A DNA stretch of 5,684 nt, taken from assembly GCA_035292625.1 (NCBI GenBank), contig DATDPS010000151.1:1-5684 (forward strand). The letters run 5' to 3'. A program made the position numbers and the translations under genes. The DNA is from SHZL01 sp035292625 (GTDB lineage: Bacteria > Pseudomonadota > Gammaproteobacteria > Xanthomonadales > SZUA-36). Of the stretch, positions 1-5,684 are shown piece by piece (position 1 is the stretch's first letter; each line of letters begins with the position of its first letter). The notes under the pieces were generated by a model. The model was not told the origin of the DNA. It saw only the letters and a program-made list of their open reading frames with translations, and made no database searches.

Positions 1-7
1 AGTGGGC

Positions 8-613
8 TCAGGGGGAAGCCAGATGACAGTCAATCAGCGTCCGGGCCGCCCAGGGCAGGCTGTCTATCGGTCCCTCGTGGTGCTGGAAAGTCAACTGGCT
101 GACGTAACCGCCTTCGATCAACAACATCAGCGCATCACCGAGTTGTGCAGGTTTCCTGGCGCCGATCTGTTCGCACAATTCATGCAAGCGGCCGCGAATC
201 TCGTTCTTGTGTTCCATGATGACCTTGCGCCCAGGATGTTCATCCTCGTGTATTTCAACGATGGCGTTGGCCAGGGGGCAGCCATGACTCTCTTTGTTGC
301 AGCGGGCGGTGACAAAAGCATCCACCAGCGCCAGTAACTGCGCCCTGGGGTTTCCCGCCAGCGGCCCAATAACGGAATTCCACCAGTTCCAGAAATCGCG
401 CTTGTGATCCCGCAGGCATTCGGCAACCAGTTCGTCTTTGGACTCGAAATTCCGATACAGACTCATTTTCGTGGTCCCGGCGAGGCTGGCAATACCTTCG
501 ACACCGACAGCCCGTATGCCATTGCGGTAGAACAATTCCTTGGCAGCATCAAAGATGCGCTGGCGCGCGGGGAGCCTGGGGCGCTTACCAACCGCTGTTC
601 GAGTCGAGTTCAT
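8..613 (-). CDS. TetR/AcrR-family transcriptional repressor, divergent to an RND pump
   Basis: This is a complete 201-residue DNA-binding regulator that probably represses the adjacent efflux operon and its own gene. The N-terminal TetR domain spans about residues 15-65: a first helix (RQRIFDAAKELFYRNG, from about 18) and a helix-turn-helix (about 37-60) with the hallmark pattern GVEGIASLAGTTKMSLYRNF followed by ESKDELV. The C-terminal part is a helical ligand-binding and dimerisation domain. It contains GCPLANAIVEIHEDEHPGRK (about 111-130), a motif typical of one TetR C-terminal subgroup. The start at 613 was chosen because AGGTGG (618-623) precedes it. An upstream in-frame ATG at 769 would run the protein across the control region. 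Length is normal for the family. Cysteines occur at 66, 105, 112, 147 and 196, and there is an aromatic cluster at W75, W77 and W78; no redox or ligand role can be inferred from these alone. The inducer is unknown. The family call is secure, but the targets are inferred from position. Confidence 0.95.
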   Translation of the reverse strand: MNSTRTAVGKRPRLPARQRIFDAAKELFYRNGIRAVGVEGIASLAGTTKMSLYRNFESKDELVAECLRDHKRDFWNWWNSVIGPLAGNPRAQLLALVDAFVTARCNKESHGCPLANAIVEIHEDEHPGRKVIMEHKNEIRGRLHELCEQIGARKPAQLGDALMLLIEGGYVSQLTFQHHEGPIDSLPWAARTLIDCHLASP

Positions 614-617
614 TTTT

Positions 618-623
618 CCACCT
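618..623 (-). promoter_or_regulatory. Ribosome binding site of the TetR gene
   Basis: Read on the minus strand, AGGTGG lies four bases before the ATG at 613. It is a good Shine-Dalgarno match and decides the start of the regulator in favour of this ATG over the one at 769. Confidence 0.75.
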
Positions 624-632
624 ATTGACAAA

Positions 633-652
633 GTTAGTGACCGGTCAGTAAC
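633..652. promoter_or_regulatory. Putative TetR operator, near-perfect 20-bp palindrome
   Basis: GTTAGTGACCGGTCAGTAAC is self-complementary at 18 of 20 positions; only the symmetric pair at 637/648 does not match. The core TGACCGGTCA resembles operators of many TetR-family repressors. It lies 20 bp upstream of the regulator's start and in its predicted leader, so binding would block autogenous transcription. It is centred about 42 bp upstream of the -35 of the pump promoter. Palindromy is seen directly; the assignment to this repressor is inferred. Confidence 0.75.
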
Positions 653-663
653 ATAGCAAATGT

Positions 664-675
664 TACCGAACGGTA
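664..675. promoter_or_regulatory. Putative second TetR operator, inverted repeat TACCG-AA-CGGTA
   Basis: TACCGAACGGTA has perfect 5-bp arms around an AA centre. It sits inside a longer degenerate symmetry, GTTAC at 662-666 and GTAAC at 678-682. Its half-sites (ACCG/CGGT) partly match the core of the palindrome centred 27 bp away. It ends nine bases before the -35 of the predicted pump promoter, a position suited to repressing adaptor-pump transcription. This site is weaker than the first palindrome. Confidence 0.5.
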
Positions 676-684
676 TAGTAACGT

Positions 685-713
685 TTGGCATTCTTGCAGT
701 ATGACAATTTAAT
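685..713 (+). promoter_or_regulatory. Predicted sigma-70-like promoter of the adaptor-pump operon
   Basis: A -35 box TTGGCA (685-690, five of six to TTGACA), a 17-bp spacer and a -10 box TTTAAT (708-713, five of six to TATAAT) read towards the adaptor gene. Transcription would start near 720, giving a leader of about 70 bases. The -10 overlaps an imperfect inverted repeat TGACA-N6-TGTCA (702-717), which could be another protein-binding site or chance symmetry. Confidence 0.6.
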
Positions 714-776
714 GTCAAGACCTGATTCCTGACCTGGATCAAGCGGAATGGCGAACGAAAAGCAATCACATGTGTT

Positions 777-782
777 AGAGGA
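777..782 (+). promoter_or_regulatory. Ribosome binding site of the adaptor gene
   Basis: AGAGGA lies seven bases upstream of the ATG at 790. It supports that start over the in-frame ATG at 748, which would add 14 polar residues in front of the lipoprotein signal peptide. Confidence 0.75.
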
Positions 783-789
783 CATCTTC

Positions 790-2016
790 ATGAACAGCTA
801 CATACTCATAATCGCCGGACTTCCGCTCGCCGCAGCGCTGATGCTAAGCGGTTGTGAACTTTCCAGTGCCGGGCCTGAGCAGGGGCCGCCACCTCCGCAG
901 GTCAGCGTCGCCCAGGTGGTGTCGCGCGAAGTGGTGGAGTGGGACGAGTTCAATGGGCGCGTCGAAGCCTCTGAATCGGTGGAAATCCGGCCGCGTGTTT
1001 CCGGCTACATCGATGCGGTGAAGTATGTGGAGGGGCAGGAAGTGACCAAAGGGGAGGTGCTGTTCGTCATCGACCAGCGTCCCTACCAGGCGGAACTGGA
1101 ACGCACTGAGGCGGAATTGGCGCAGGCGCGGACCCAGGCGGAATTGGCCCGCACCGAGTTGGCGCGCGCGCGCAAACTGGTCGACGCGCGCATGATTTCG
1201 CAGGAAGCATATGATCAGCGCGCGGCCGCCGCCGAACAGGGGGCTGCCTCAATTCGCGCCGCGGCCGCTGAAGCGGACGTGGCCCGATTGAATCTGGAAT
1301 TTACCGAAGTGCGCTCGCCCATCGATGGTCGCGCCGGACAGGCCCTGGTGACGCCGGGCAACCTGGTTACCGCCCAGCAAAACGCGACCTTATTGACCAC
1401 GGTTGTCTCCTTAAATCCCGTCTACGTGTATTTCGAAGGTGACGAGCAGACGTATTTGCGCTATGTCGAGATGGCACGCAGCGGTGAGCGGCCGAGCTCA
1501 CGCGATGCCCGCAACCCGGTGCGCATCGGCTTGGCCAACGAACAAGGCTATCCCCACGAAGGCTACATGGACTTCGTCGACAATCAACTCGACCCGGAAA
1601 CTGGAACGATCCGGGCCCGAGCGGTGCTGGATAACACTGACCGGGCATTCACGCCGGGCTTGTTTGCCCGCGTCCAGTTGCTAGGCAGAGGTAAGCATCC
1701 GGTCCTGTTGGTGGATGACAAGGCCTTCCTCACCGACCAGGACCGGAAGTACGTGTATGTGCTCGGTCCGGATAACCAGGCGTTGCGGCGTGACGTCAAG
1801 CTCGGCCGGCTGGTCGACGGCCTCAGGATCGTGATCGAGGGCCTGACCGCCGAAGACCAGGTGATCGTGCACGGCGTTCAAAAGATTTTCTATCCCGGCA
1901 TGGTAGTTGATCCACAACCCATCGCCATGGGCGACATGCCAGACGATTCGATTCGAGCTGTAGCGTTGCACAAAGCCGTGAGTGGGGACCAATCGAAGAG
2001 TGGGACGGGCTCATGA
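790..2016 (+). CDS. RND efflux periplasmic adaptor (membrane fusion protein), MexE/AcrA-like lipoprotein
   Basis: This 408-residue adaptor bridges the inner-membrane RND pump and an outer-membrane channel. It begins with a lipoprotein signal peptide: a hydrophobic stretch (about 4-20) and lipobox LSGC with Cys22 as the predicted lipid-anchored residue. After a Pro-rich linker (PPPPQ, 33-37) comes the first half of the lipoyl/barrel-sandwich domain (about 62-97, with VEIRPRVSGYI and EGQEVTKGEVLFVID). An Ala/Glu/Arg-rich alpha-helical hairpin follows (about 98-170), then the second lipoyl half (FTEVRSPIDGRAG, 171-183). The beta-barrel domain (about 210-300) includes DNQLDPETGTIRARA (264-278) and FTPGLFARV. 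The membrane-proximal domain covers about 303-375. The sequence WDEFNGRVEA near the N-terminus recalls MexE-type adaptors. Its stop overlaps the pump start in ATGA, so the two are translationally coupled. Length is normal. The adaptor role is very secure; subfamily and substrates are inferred. Confidence 0.96.
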   Translation: MNSYILIIAGLPLAAALMLSGCELSSAGPEQGPPPPQVSVAQVVSREVVEWDEFNGRVEASESVEIRPRVSGYIDAVKYVEGQEVTKGEVLFVIDQRPYQAELERTEAELAQARTQAELARTELARARKLVDARMISQEAYDQRAAAAEQGAASIRAAAAEADVARLNLEFTEVRSPIDGRAGQALVTPGNLVTAQQNATLLTTVVSLNPVYVYFEGDEQTYLRYVEMARSGERPSSRDARNPVRIGLANEQGYPHEGYMDFVDNQLDPETGTIRARAVLDNTDRAFTPGLFARVQLLGRGKHPVLLVDDKAFLTDQDRKYVYVLGPDNQALRRDVKLGRLVDGLRIVIEGLTAEDQVIVHGVQKIFYPGMVVDPQPIAMGDMPDDSIRAVALHKAVSGDQSKSGTGS

Positions 2017-5000
2017 ATTTCTCCAGTTTCTTTGTCGAGCGGCCGATTTTCGCCGCGGTGTTGTCGATCCTGATTTTCACCGCTGGCGCTATCGCCATCC
2101 CGCTGATGCCAGTCACCGAATTTCCGCAGGTGGTGCCGCCGACGGTTCAGGTCACGGCCTCCTACCCCGGTGCAAATCCCAAAGTAATCGCCGAAACCGT
2201 GGCCACGCCGCTGGAGGAAGCCATTACTGGCGTTGAGCACATGATGTACATGAAGTCGGTGGCCGGCAGTGACGGGATTCTGTCGCTGACCGCGACGTTC
2301 CGGCCTGGCACCGACATCGACCAGGCCCAGGTCCAGGTGCAGAACCGTGTCAGCCAGGCTCTGGCCCGCTTGCCGGAAGACGTGCGCCGGCTCGGGGTGA
2401 CCACGCAGAAGCGCTCGCCGACTCTAACCATGGTGGTCCACCTGACTTCGCCCGAGGGTCAGTACGACGCCGTCTACCTGCGTAACTACGCGGTGCTGCA
2501 CATCAAGGATGAGCTCGCCCGCATTCCCGGTGTTGGTGATGCGCGCATTTTCGGTGCCGGCGACTACTCGATGCGAATCTGGCTGGATCCGGACCAGATT
2601 GCCTCGCGTGATCTGACCGCCGGGGATATCGTGCGTGCAATCCGTGAGCAGAATATCCAGGTCTCCGCCGGGCGTCTCGGCGCTCCACCCCAGCCGGTGG
2701 CAATGGACCTTACCCTGTCCATCAACACCCGGGGGCGGCTGATTTCAGAACAGGAATTTGAAGACATCGTCATCAAGACCGGCGACGGCGGCGTGATCAC
2801 GCGCTTGTCGGACGTGGCGCGTATTGAGCTGGGCGCCTCGGAGTACGCTTTGCGGGCACTGCTGGATAATCAGCAGGCAGTGGCCATACCGATTTTCCAG
2901 TCTCCTGGTTCGAACGCCATCGAGCTGTCCGACAACGTGCGCGCCAGGATGTCCGAGCTGGCGCAGCATTTTCCGGAAGGTGTGTCGTGGCAGGTGGTTT
3001 ACGATCCCACGGTGTTTGTCCGCGATTCCATCAAGTCGGTGATCAAGACCCTGATCGAAGCCATCCTGATGGTGATTGTCGTGGTCATCCTGTTCCTGCA
3101 AACCTGGCGGGCTTCCATCATTCCGCTGCTGGCCGTTCCGGTGTCCATTGTCGGTACGTTTGCCGTACTGTTGCTACTCGGGTTTTCGATCAATACGCTC
3201 ACCCTGTTCGGCCTGGTGCTGGCGATCGGTATCGTTGTCGACGATGCGATCGTGGTGGTGGAAAACGTCGAACGCAATATCGCCAACGGTTTGCAGCCCA
3301 AAGCAGCCGCGCACCAGGCGATGCGCGAGGTCAGTGGGCCCATTATCGCCATTGCATTGGTGTTGACGGCGGTGTTTGTTCCGATGGCGTTTCTGTCCGG
3401 TGTGACCGGTCAGTTTTACCGGCAGTTCGCGGTGGCGATTGCGATTTCCACCATCATCTCGGCAATCAACTCCCTGACGCTTTCCCCCGCGCTGGCAGCC
3501 AGCCTGCTGCGCGCGCACGGCGCGCCGCCAGATGGTCCAACGCGGTTTCTGAATCGCCTGTTTGGCTGGTTGTTTCGCCCCTTCAATCGGGCCTTCAACC
3601 GCAGCTCCGATGCATATTCACGGAACGTGTCCCGCAATCTGCGGCGCAGTGCGCGGATCCTGTTGCTGTACGGCGGCATGATCGCGCTGACCTGGGTGGC
3701 ATTCCAGGCGGTGCCCGGCGGTTTCATCCCGACCCAGGACAAGCTGTACCTGATCGGCGGTGTGAAGATGCCCGAAGGTTCTTCGCTGGACCGCACGGAA
3801 GCGATGGTCAGAAAAATGAGCGAGATGGCCCTTTCCACCGAGGGTGTGGCCCATGCCGTGGCGTTCCCCGGGCTGAACGTACTGCAATTCAACAATACAC
3901 CCAACACGGCCACCGTTTTCCTGCCGCTGAAGCCGTTCAGCGAGCGCCGCCGCCCCGCGCAGGAAATATTGGAGGAGCTGAGCGGCAAGCTGCAGTCCAT
4001 CCAGGAGGGTTTTGCGTTCGTTATCATGCCGCCAGCGGTACTGGGGCTGGGCACCGGGTCGGGTTTTTCACTCTACCTGCAGGATCGGTCCGGGCTCGGC
4101 TACGGTGAGTTGCAGGACACGGTGCAGGCGTTTTCCGGCGCTCTGTCCCAGCAACCGGGCTTCACCTTTCCGATTACTTCCTACCAGGCCAACGTTCCCC
4201 AACTCGAGGCGACTGTCGACCGCACCAAAGCCAAGCAGCTCGGTTTGCCCCTGACCGAAGTATTCGAAGCCCTGCAGGTTTACCTGGGCTCGATTTACGT
4301 CAATGACTTCAACCGTTTCGGCCGCACCTACCAGGTGATCGCGCAGGCCGACGCCCGCTTCCGCGACGAGGCCGAGGACATTACCGACTTGCGGGCGCGT
4401 AACCAGGCCGGGCAGATGGTGCCGATCGGCAGCGTCATTACCGTAGGCCAGACTTACGGCCCCGATCCGGTGATCCGCTACAACGGCTATCCGGCGGCGG
4501 ACCTGGTCGGGAGCACCGACCCGCGGCTGGTTTCGTCCAGCGAAGCGATCGCGACCATCGAAGCCCTGGCACCCCAGGTGCTGCCTGGCGGCATGGCATT
4601 CGAATGGACCGACCTGAGCTATGCGCAGGTCACCCAGGGCAAGGCAAGCCTGGTTGTATTTCCGCTCGCTGTCCTGCTGGTTTTCCTGGTATTGGCGGCG
4701 CTGTACGAAAGCTGGATCCTGCCCCTGGCTGTAATCCTGATCGTGCCACTGTCGCTGCTGGCCGCCCTGACGGGCGTGTGGCTGACCGGCGGCGACAACA
4801 ACATTTTCGTCCAGGTTGGCCTGGTGGTGCTGATGGGGCTGGCCTGCAAGAACGCCATCCTGATCGTCGAGTTCGCCCGCGACCTCGAACTCCAGGGCAT
4901 GAGCCTGGTACGTGCCGCCGTGCAGGCCAGCAAGCTCAGACTACGTCCCATTGTGATGACTTCGGTGGCTTTCATCGCGGGTGTGGTGCCTCTGATCCTG

Positions 5001-5183
5001 TCGAGCGGCGCCGGCGCGGAAGTCCGGCATGCCCTGGGCGTGACGGTATTTTCCGGCATGGTTGGCGTAACGCTGTTCGGCCTGGTGATGACGCCGGTGT
5101 TCTATGTTGTGCTGCGGCATGCAAGGCGGAGCCGGAAGCCAAAGCCGTCTGCCCCAATTGCGTTAATGGCAGGAGAGCCCTGA
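2013..5183 (+). CDS. RND (HAE1 family) multidrug efflux transporter, inner-membrane pump, MexF-like
   Basis: This complete 1056-residue proton-driven exporter takes drugs or other amphiphiles from the periplasm or membrane and passes them to an outer-membrane channel. The layout is canonical: TM1 (about 10-29), first porter/docking loop (about 40-335), TM2-TM6 (about 340-500), TM7 (about 545-565), second porter/docking loop (about 566-870) and TM8-TM12 (about 875-1037). The proton-relay residues are all present: D410 and D411 in TM4 (VVDDAIVVVENVER), K946 in TM10 (CKNAILIVEFA), and R976 and T983 in TM11 (LRPIVMTS), matching AcrB D407/D408, K940, R971 and T978. The switch-loop area begins at AFPG (617-620). 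The N-terminal signature MNFSSFFVERPIFAAVLS and the ITGVEHMMYM and TMVVHLTSPEG segments resemble MexF as I recall it. The ATG lies within the adaptor stop (ATGA) with only a weak GGGACGG upstream, so coupling probably drives initiation. The pump is apparently intact. No outer-membrane channel gene follows. Actual substrates cannot be read from the sequence. Confidence 0.97.
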   Translation: MNFSSFFVERPIFAAVLSILIFTAGAIAIPLMPVTEFPQVVPPTVQVTASYPGANPKVIAETVATPLEEAITGVEHMMYMKSVAGSDGILSLTATFRPGTDIDQAQVQVQNRVSQALARLPEDVRRLGVTTQKRSPTLTMVVHLTSPEGQYDAVYLRNYAVLHIKDELARIPGVGDARIFGAGDYSMRIWLDPDQIASRDLTAGDIVRAIREQNIQVSAGRLGAPPQPVAMDLTLSINTRGRLISEQEFEDIVIKTGDGGVITRLSDVARIELGASEYALRALLDNQQAVAIPIFQSPGSNAIELSDNVRARMSELAQHFPEGVSWQVVYDPTVFVRDSIKSVIKTLIEAILMVIVVVILFLQTWRASIIPLLAVPVSIVGTFAVLLLLGFSINTLTLFGLVLAIGIVVDDAIVVVENVERNIANGLQPKAAAHQAMREVSGPIIAIALVLTAVFVPMAFLSGVTGQFYRQFAVAIAISTIISAINSLTLSPALAASLLRAHGAPPDGPTRFLNRLFGWLFRPFNRAFNRSSDAYSRNVSRNLRRSARILLLYGGMIALTWVAFQAVPGGFIPTQDKLYLIGGVKMPEGSSLDRTEAMVRKMSEMALSTEGVAHAVAFPGLNVLQFNNTPNTATVFLPLKPFSERRRPAQEILEELSGKLQSIQEGFAFVIMPPAVLGLGTGSGFSLYLQDRSGLGYGELQDTVQAFSGALSQQPGFTFPITSYQANVPQLEATVDRTKAKQLGLPLTEVFEALQVYLGSIYVNDFNRFGRTYQVIAQADARFRDEAEDITDLRARNQAGQMVPIGSVITVGQTYGPDPVIRYNGYPAADLVGSTDPRLVSSSEAIATIEALAPQVLPGGMAFEWTDLSYAQVTQGKASLVVFPLAVLLVFLVLAALYESWILPLAVILIVPLSLLAALTGVWLTGGDNNIFVQVGLVVLMGLACKNAILIVEFARDLELQGMSLVRAAVQASKLRLRPIVMTSVAFIAGVVPLILSSGAGAEVRHALGVTVFSGMVGVTLFGLVMTPVFYVVLRHARRSRKPKPSAPIALMAGEP

Positions 5184-5188
5184 AATTT

Positions 5189-5268
5189 GGGGTCAGAGTC
5201 AAGTGCCAGAGTAAAGCAGCGCTGCCGGCACTTTGAACAAGTCTACTCTGGCATTTTAATCTGACCCC
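5189..5268. repeat. 80-bp imperfect inverted repeat (REP/MITE-like element)
   Basis: The ends are GGGGTCAGA (5189-5197) and TCTGACCCC (5260-5268), a perfect 9-bp inverted repeat. A second perfect 10-bp pair, TGCCAGAGTA (5204-5213) and TACTCTGGCA (5244-5253), is nested inside, and a 10-bp palindrome GCAGCGCTGC (5216-5225) lies further in. AAGTGCC (5201-5207) can pair instead with GGCACTT (5227-5233), so two hairpins compete. GGGGTCAGA-type palindromes are, from memory, common dispersed repeats in Gammaproteobacteria, some near REP-associated tyrosine transposases; no transposase is present here. It starts five bases after the pump stop codon, so the hairpin might also protect or end the operon transcript, although there is no U-tract after it. 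Confidence 0.8.
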
Positions 5269-5610
5269 GGTTTCACCGGCGGCAACAGCACCGGGCATCC
5301 ATTTACCAGCAGCAAACCCAAGCCGTACCATGGGCTGCGAATCTTCCGGAACAATGGTGATCTGACATTCACTGAAGCGTATTTTTACCCGATGCATGGC
5401 GCACTGCGCGCGGTCATTGAGGATTTTGATGCGGATGGCGATCAGGACGCCGCCGTGATCGCCATGTGGGCAGACTGGAAGTTCGAGGAACCGGAGACCT
5501 TCGTCTACCTGGAAAATCGCGGTGGCCTGCGATTCAATCCTGAATCGATACCGACAGAAAACTTCGCTGTCTGGGTCAGTATCGATACAGGAGACGTCAA
5601 TGCCGACTGA
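5269..5610 (+). pseudogene. Internal fragment of an FG-GAP/VCBS-repeat protein, both ends lost
   Basis: An open frame of 113 codons reads as a piece of a beta-propeller-type VCBS/FG-GAP protein, a family of secreted or surface proteins. Visible features in order are KPYHGLRIFRNNGDLTFTEA (from about codon 18), YFYPMHGA, the calcium-loop-like DFDADGDQD (about 48-56), the strand-like ETFVYLENRGGLRFNPESI, and a final TGDVNAD that would normally continue as another DxDxDGD loop but meets TGA. Homology begins immediately after the inverted repeat at 5268; the frame closes upstream at a TAA inside that repeat (5257-5259). The first internal ATG (5392) has no Shine-Dalgarno sequence, and no signal peptide is present. 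The lack of both ends and the flanking repeats indicate a decayed remnant rather than a small gene. The family is fairly secure; the parent gene's function is unknown. Confidence 0.75.
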
Positions 5611-5612
5611 GC

Positions 5613-5659
5613 TTCCCGACACATAGGTTACACAGTATTCCGGGCACATAGGTTACACA
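5613..5659. repeat. Tandem direct repeats CACATAGGTTACACA, 25-bp period, probable IS end
   Basis: Two copies of the 15-mer CACATAGGTTACACA begin at 5620 and 5645. The similarity extends left to a 22-bp unit, 5613-5634 and 5638-5659, identical at 20 of 22 positions. Repeated short sites like this are typical of transposase-binding regions at insertion-sequence ends. I associate this motif with DDE-type (possibly IS481-like) elements in proteobacteria, but this is from memory. The unit begins just after the truncated VCBS fragment, and no transposase frame is visible in the remaining 25 bases of the window, so any element would continue to the right. Confidence 0.6.
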
Positions 5660-5684
5660 ATTTGGTATTTGGGAGAGATCTCAA

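Larger units (their letters stand above)
650..719 (-). promoter_or_regulatory. Candidate promoter(s) of the TetR gene
   Basis: Two weak alternatives are visible on the minus strand. One is a perfect TTGACA (714-719) with an 18-bp spacer to AAGAAT (690-695, four of six), which would overlap the pump promoter back to back. The other is an extended -10, TGCTATGTT (650-658), with no recognisable -35; its start point would fall inside the 633-652 palindrome. I cannot decide between them, but either would be occluded by repressor at the nearby palindromes. Confidence 0.35.

Noticed and set aside
614..769. Upstream in-frame extension of the TetR gene to an ATG at 769
   Set aside because: It would add 52 residues without family similarity, run across the palindromes and promoters, and ignore the good ribosome site at 618-623.
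767..774. CACATGTG palindrome in the adaptor leader
   Set aside because: Eight bases of symmetry is common by chance, it does not match the other putative operators and it has no clear functional position.
748..789. Earlier ATG for the adaptor at 748
   Set aside because: It places a polar 14-residue leader before the lipoprotein signal peptide, while AGAGGA is spaced correctly for the ATG at 790.
1087..1180. Short repeated GCGGAATTGGC-like segments in the adaptor gene
   Set aside because: They are explained by the Ala/Glu/Arg heptad-like coding of the alpha-helical hairpin, not by a DNA repeat.
2987..4108. 373-codon plus-strand frame inside the pump gene
   Set aside because: It overlaps the conserved RND frame in another phase, and its Arg/Ala/Gly-rich composition is typical of shadow frames in GC-rich DNA.
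5392..5610. Independent small protein starting at ATG 5392
   Set aside because: There is no ribosome binding site, and homology continues upstream of the ATG to 5269, so this is an internal methionine of a truncated gene.
4972..5649. Long minus-strand open frame across the pump's 3' end, the repeat and the VCBS remnant
   Set aside because: It is antisense to strongly conserved RND and VCBS coding sequence and its translation shows no recognisable domain; it is a shadow of the real frames.

Overview
The window carries one complete regulatory and efflux module, followed by a short stretch of mobile-element debris. Its moderately high GC content, a MexE/MexF-like RND pump and a short palindromic repeat of the GGGGTCAGA...TCTGACCCC type all suggest a Gammaproteobacterium. 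No rRNA or other marker gene is present to prove this.

Positions 8-613 (minus strand) encode a complete 201-residue TetR-family repressor. Positions 614-789 are a divergent control region. It holds a near-perfect 20-bp palindrome (633-652), a second inverted repeat (664-675), and a good sigma-70-like promoter (685-713) reading towards the pump genes. Positions 790-2016 encode a lipoprotein periplasmic adaptor of the RND family. Positions 2013-5183 encode the 1056-residue inner-membrane RND (HAE1/MexF-like) proton-antiport transporter, joined to the adaptor gene by a 4-bp ATGA overlap. Together they form a standard local circuit: the repressor probably controls its own gene and the adaptor-pump operon, and release by an inducer would raise efflux. 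No outer-membrane channel gene is present, so the pump presumably borrows a TolC/OprN-type channel encoded elsewhere.

Positions 5184-5684 contain no intact gene. An 80-bp imperfect inverted repeat (5189-5268) directly abuts a 113-codon fragment of an FG-GAP/VCBS-repeat protein (5269-5610). That fragment has lost both ends and stops in the middle of a calcium-loop motif. Right after it come two copies of a CACATAGGTTACACA repeat, 25 bp apart (5613-5659), which look like the end of an insertion sequence that continues beyond the window.

I see no convincing new biological system. The most notable points are the precise bracketing of the gene fragment by two unrelated repeat families and the dense operator/promoter layout between the divergent genes.
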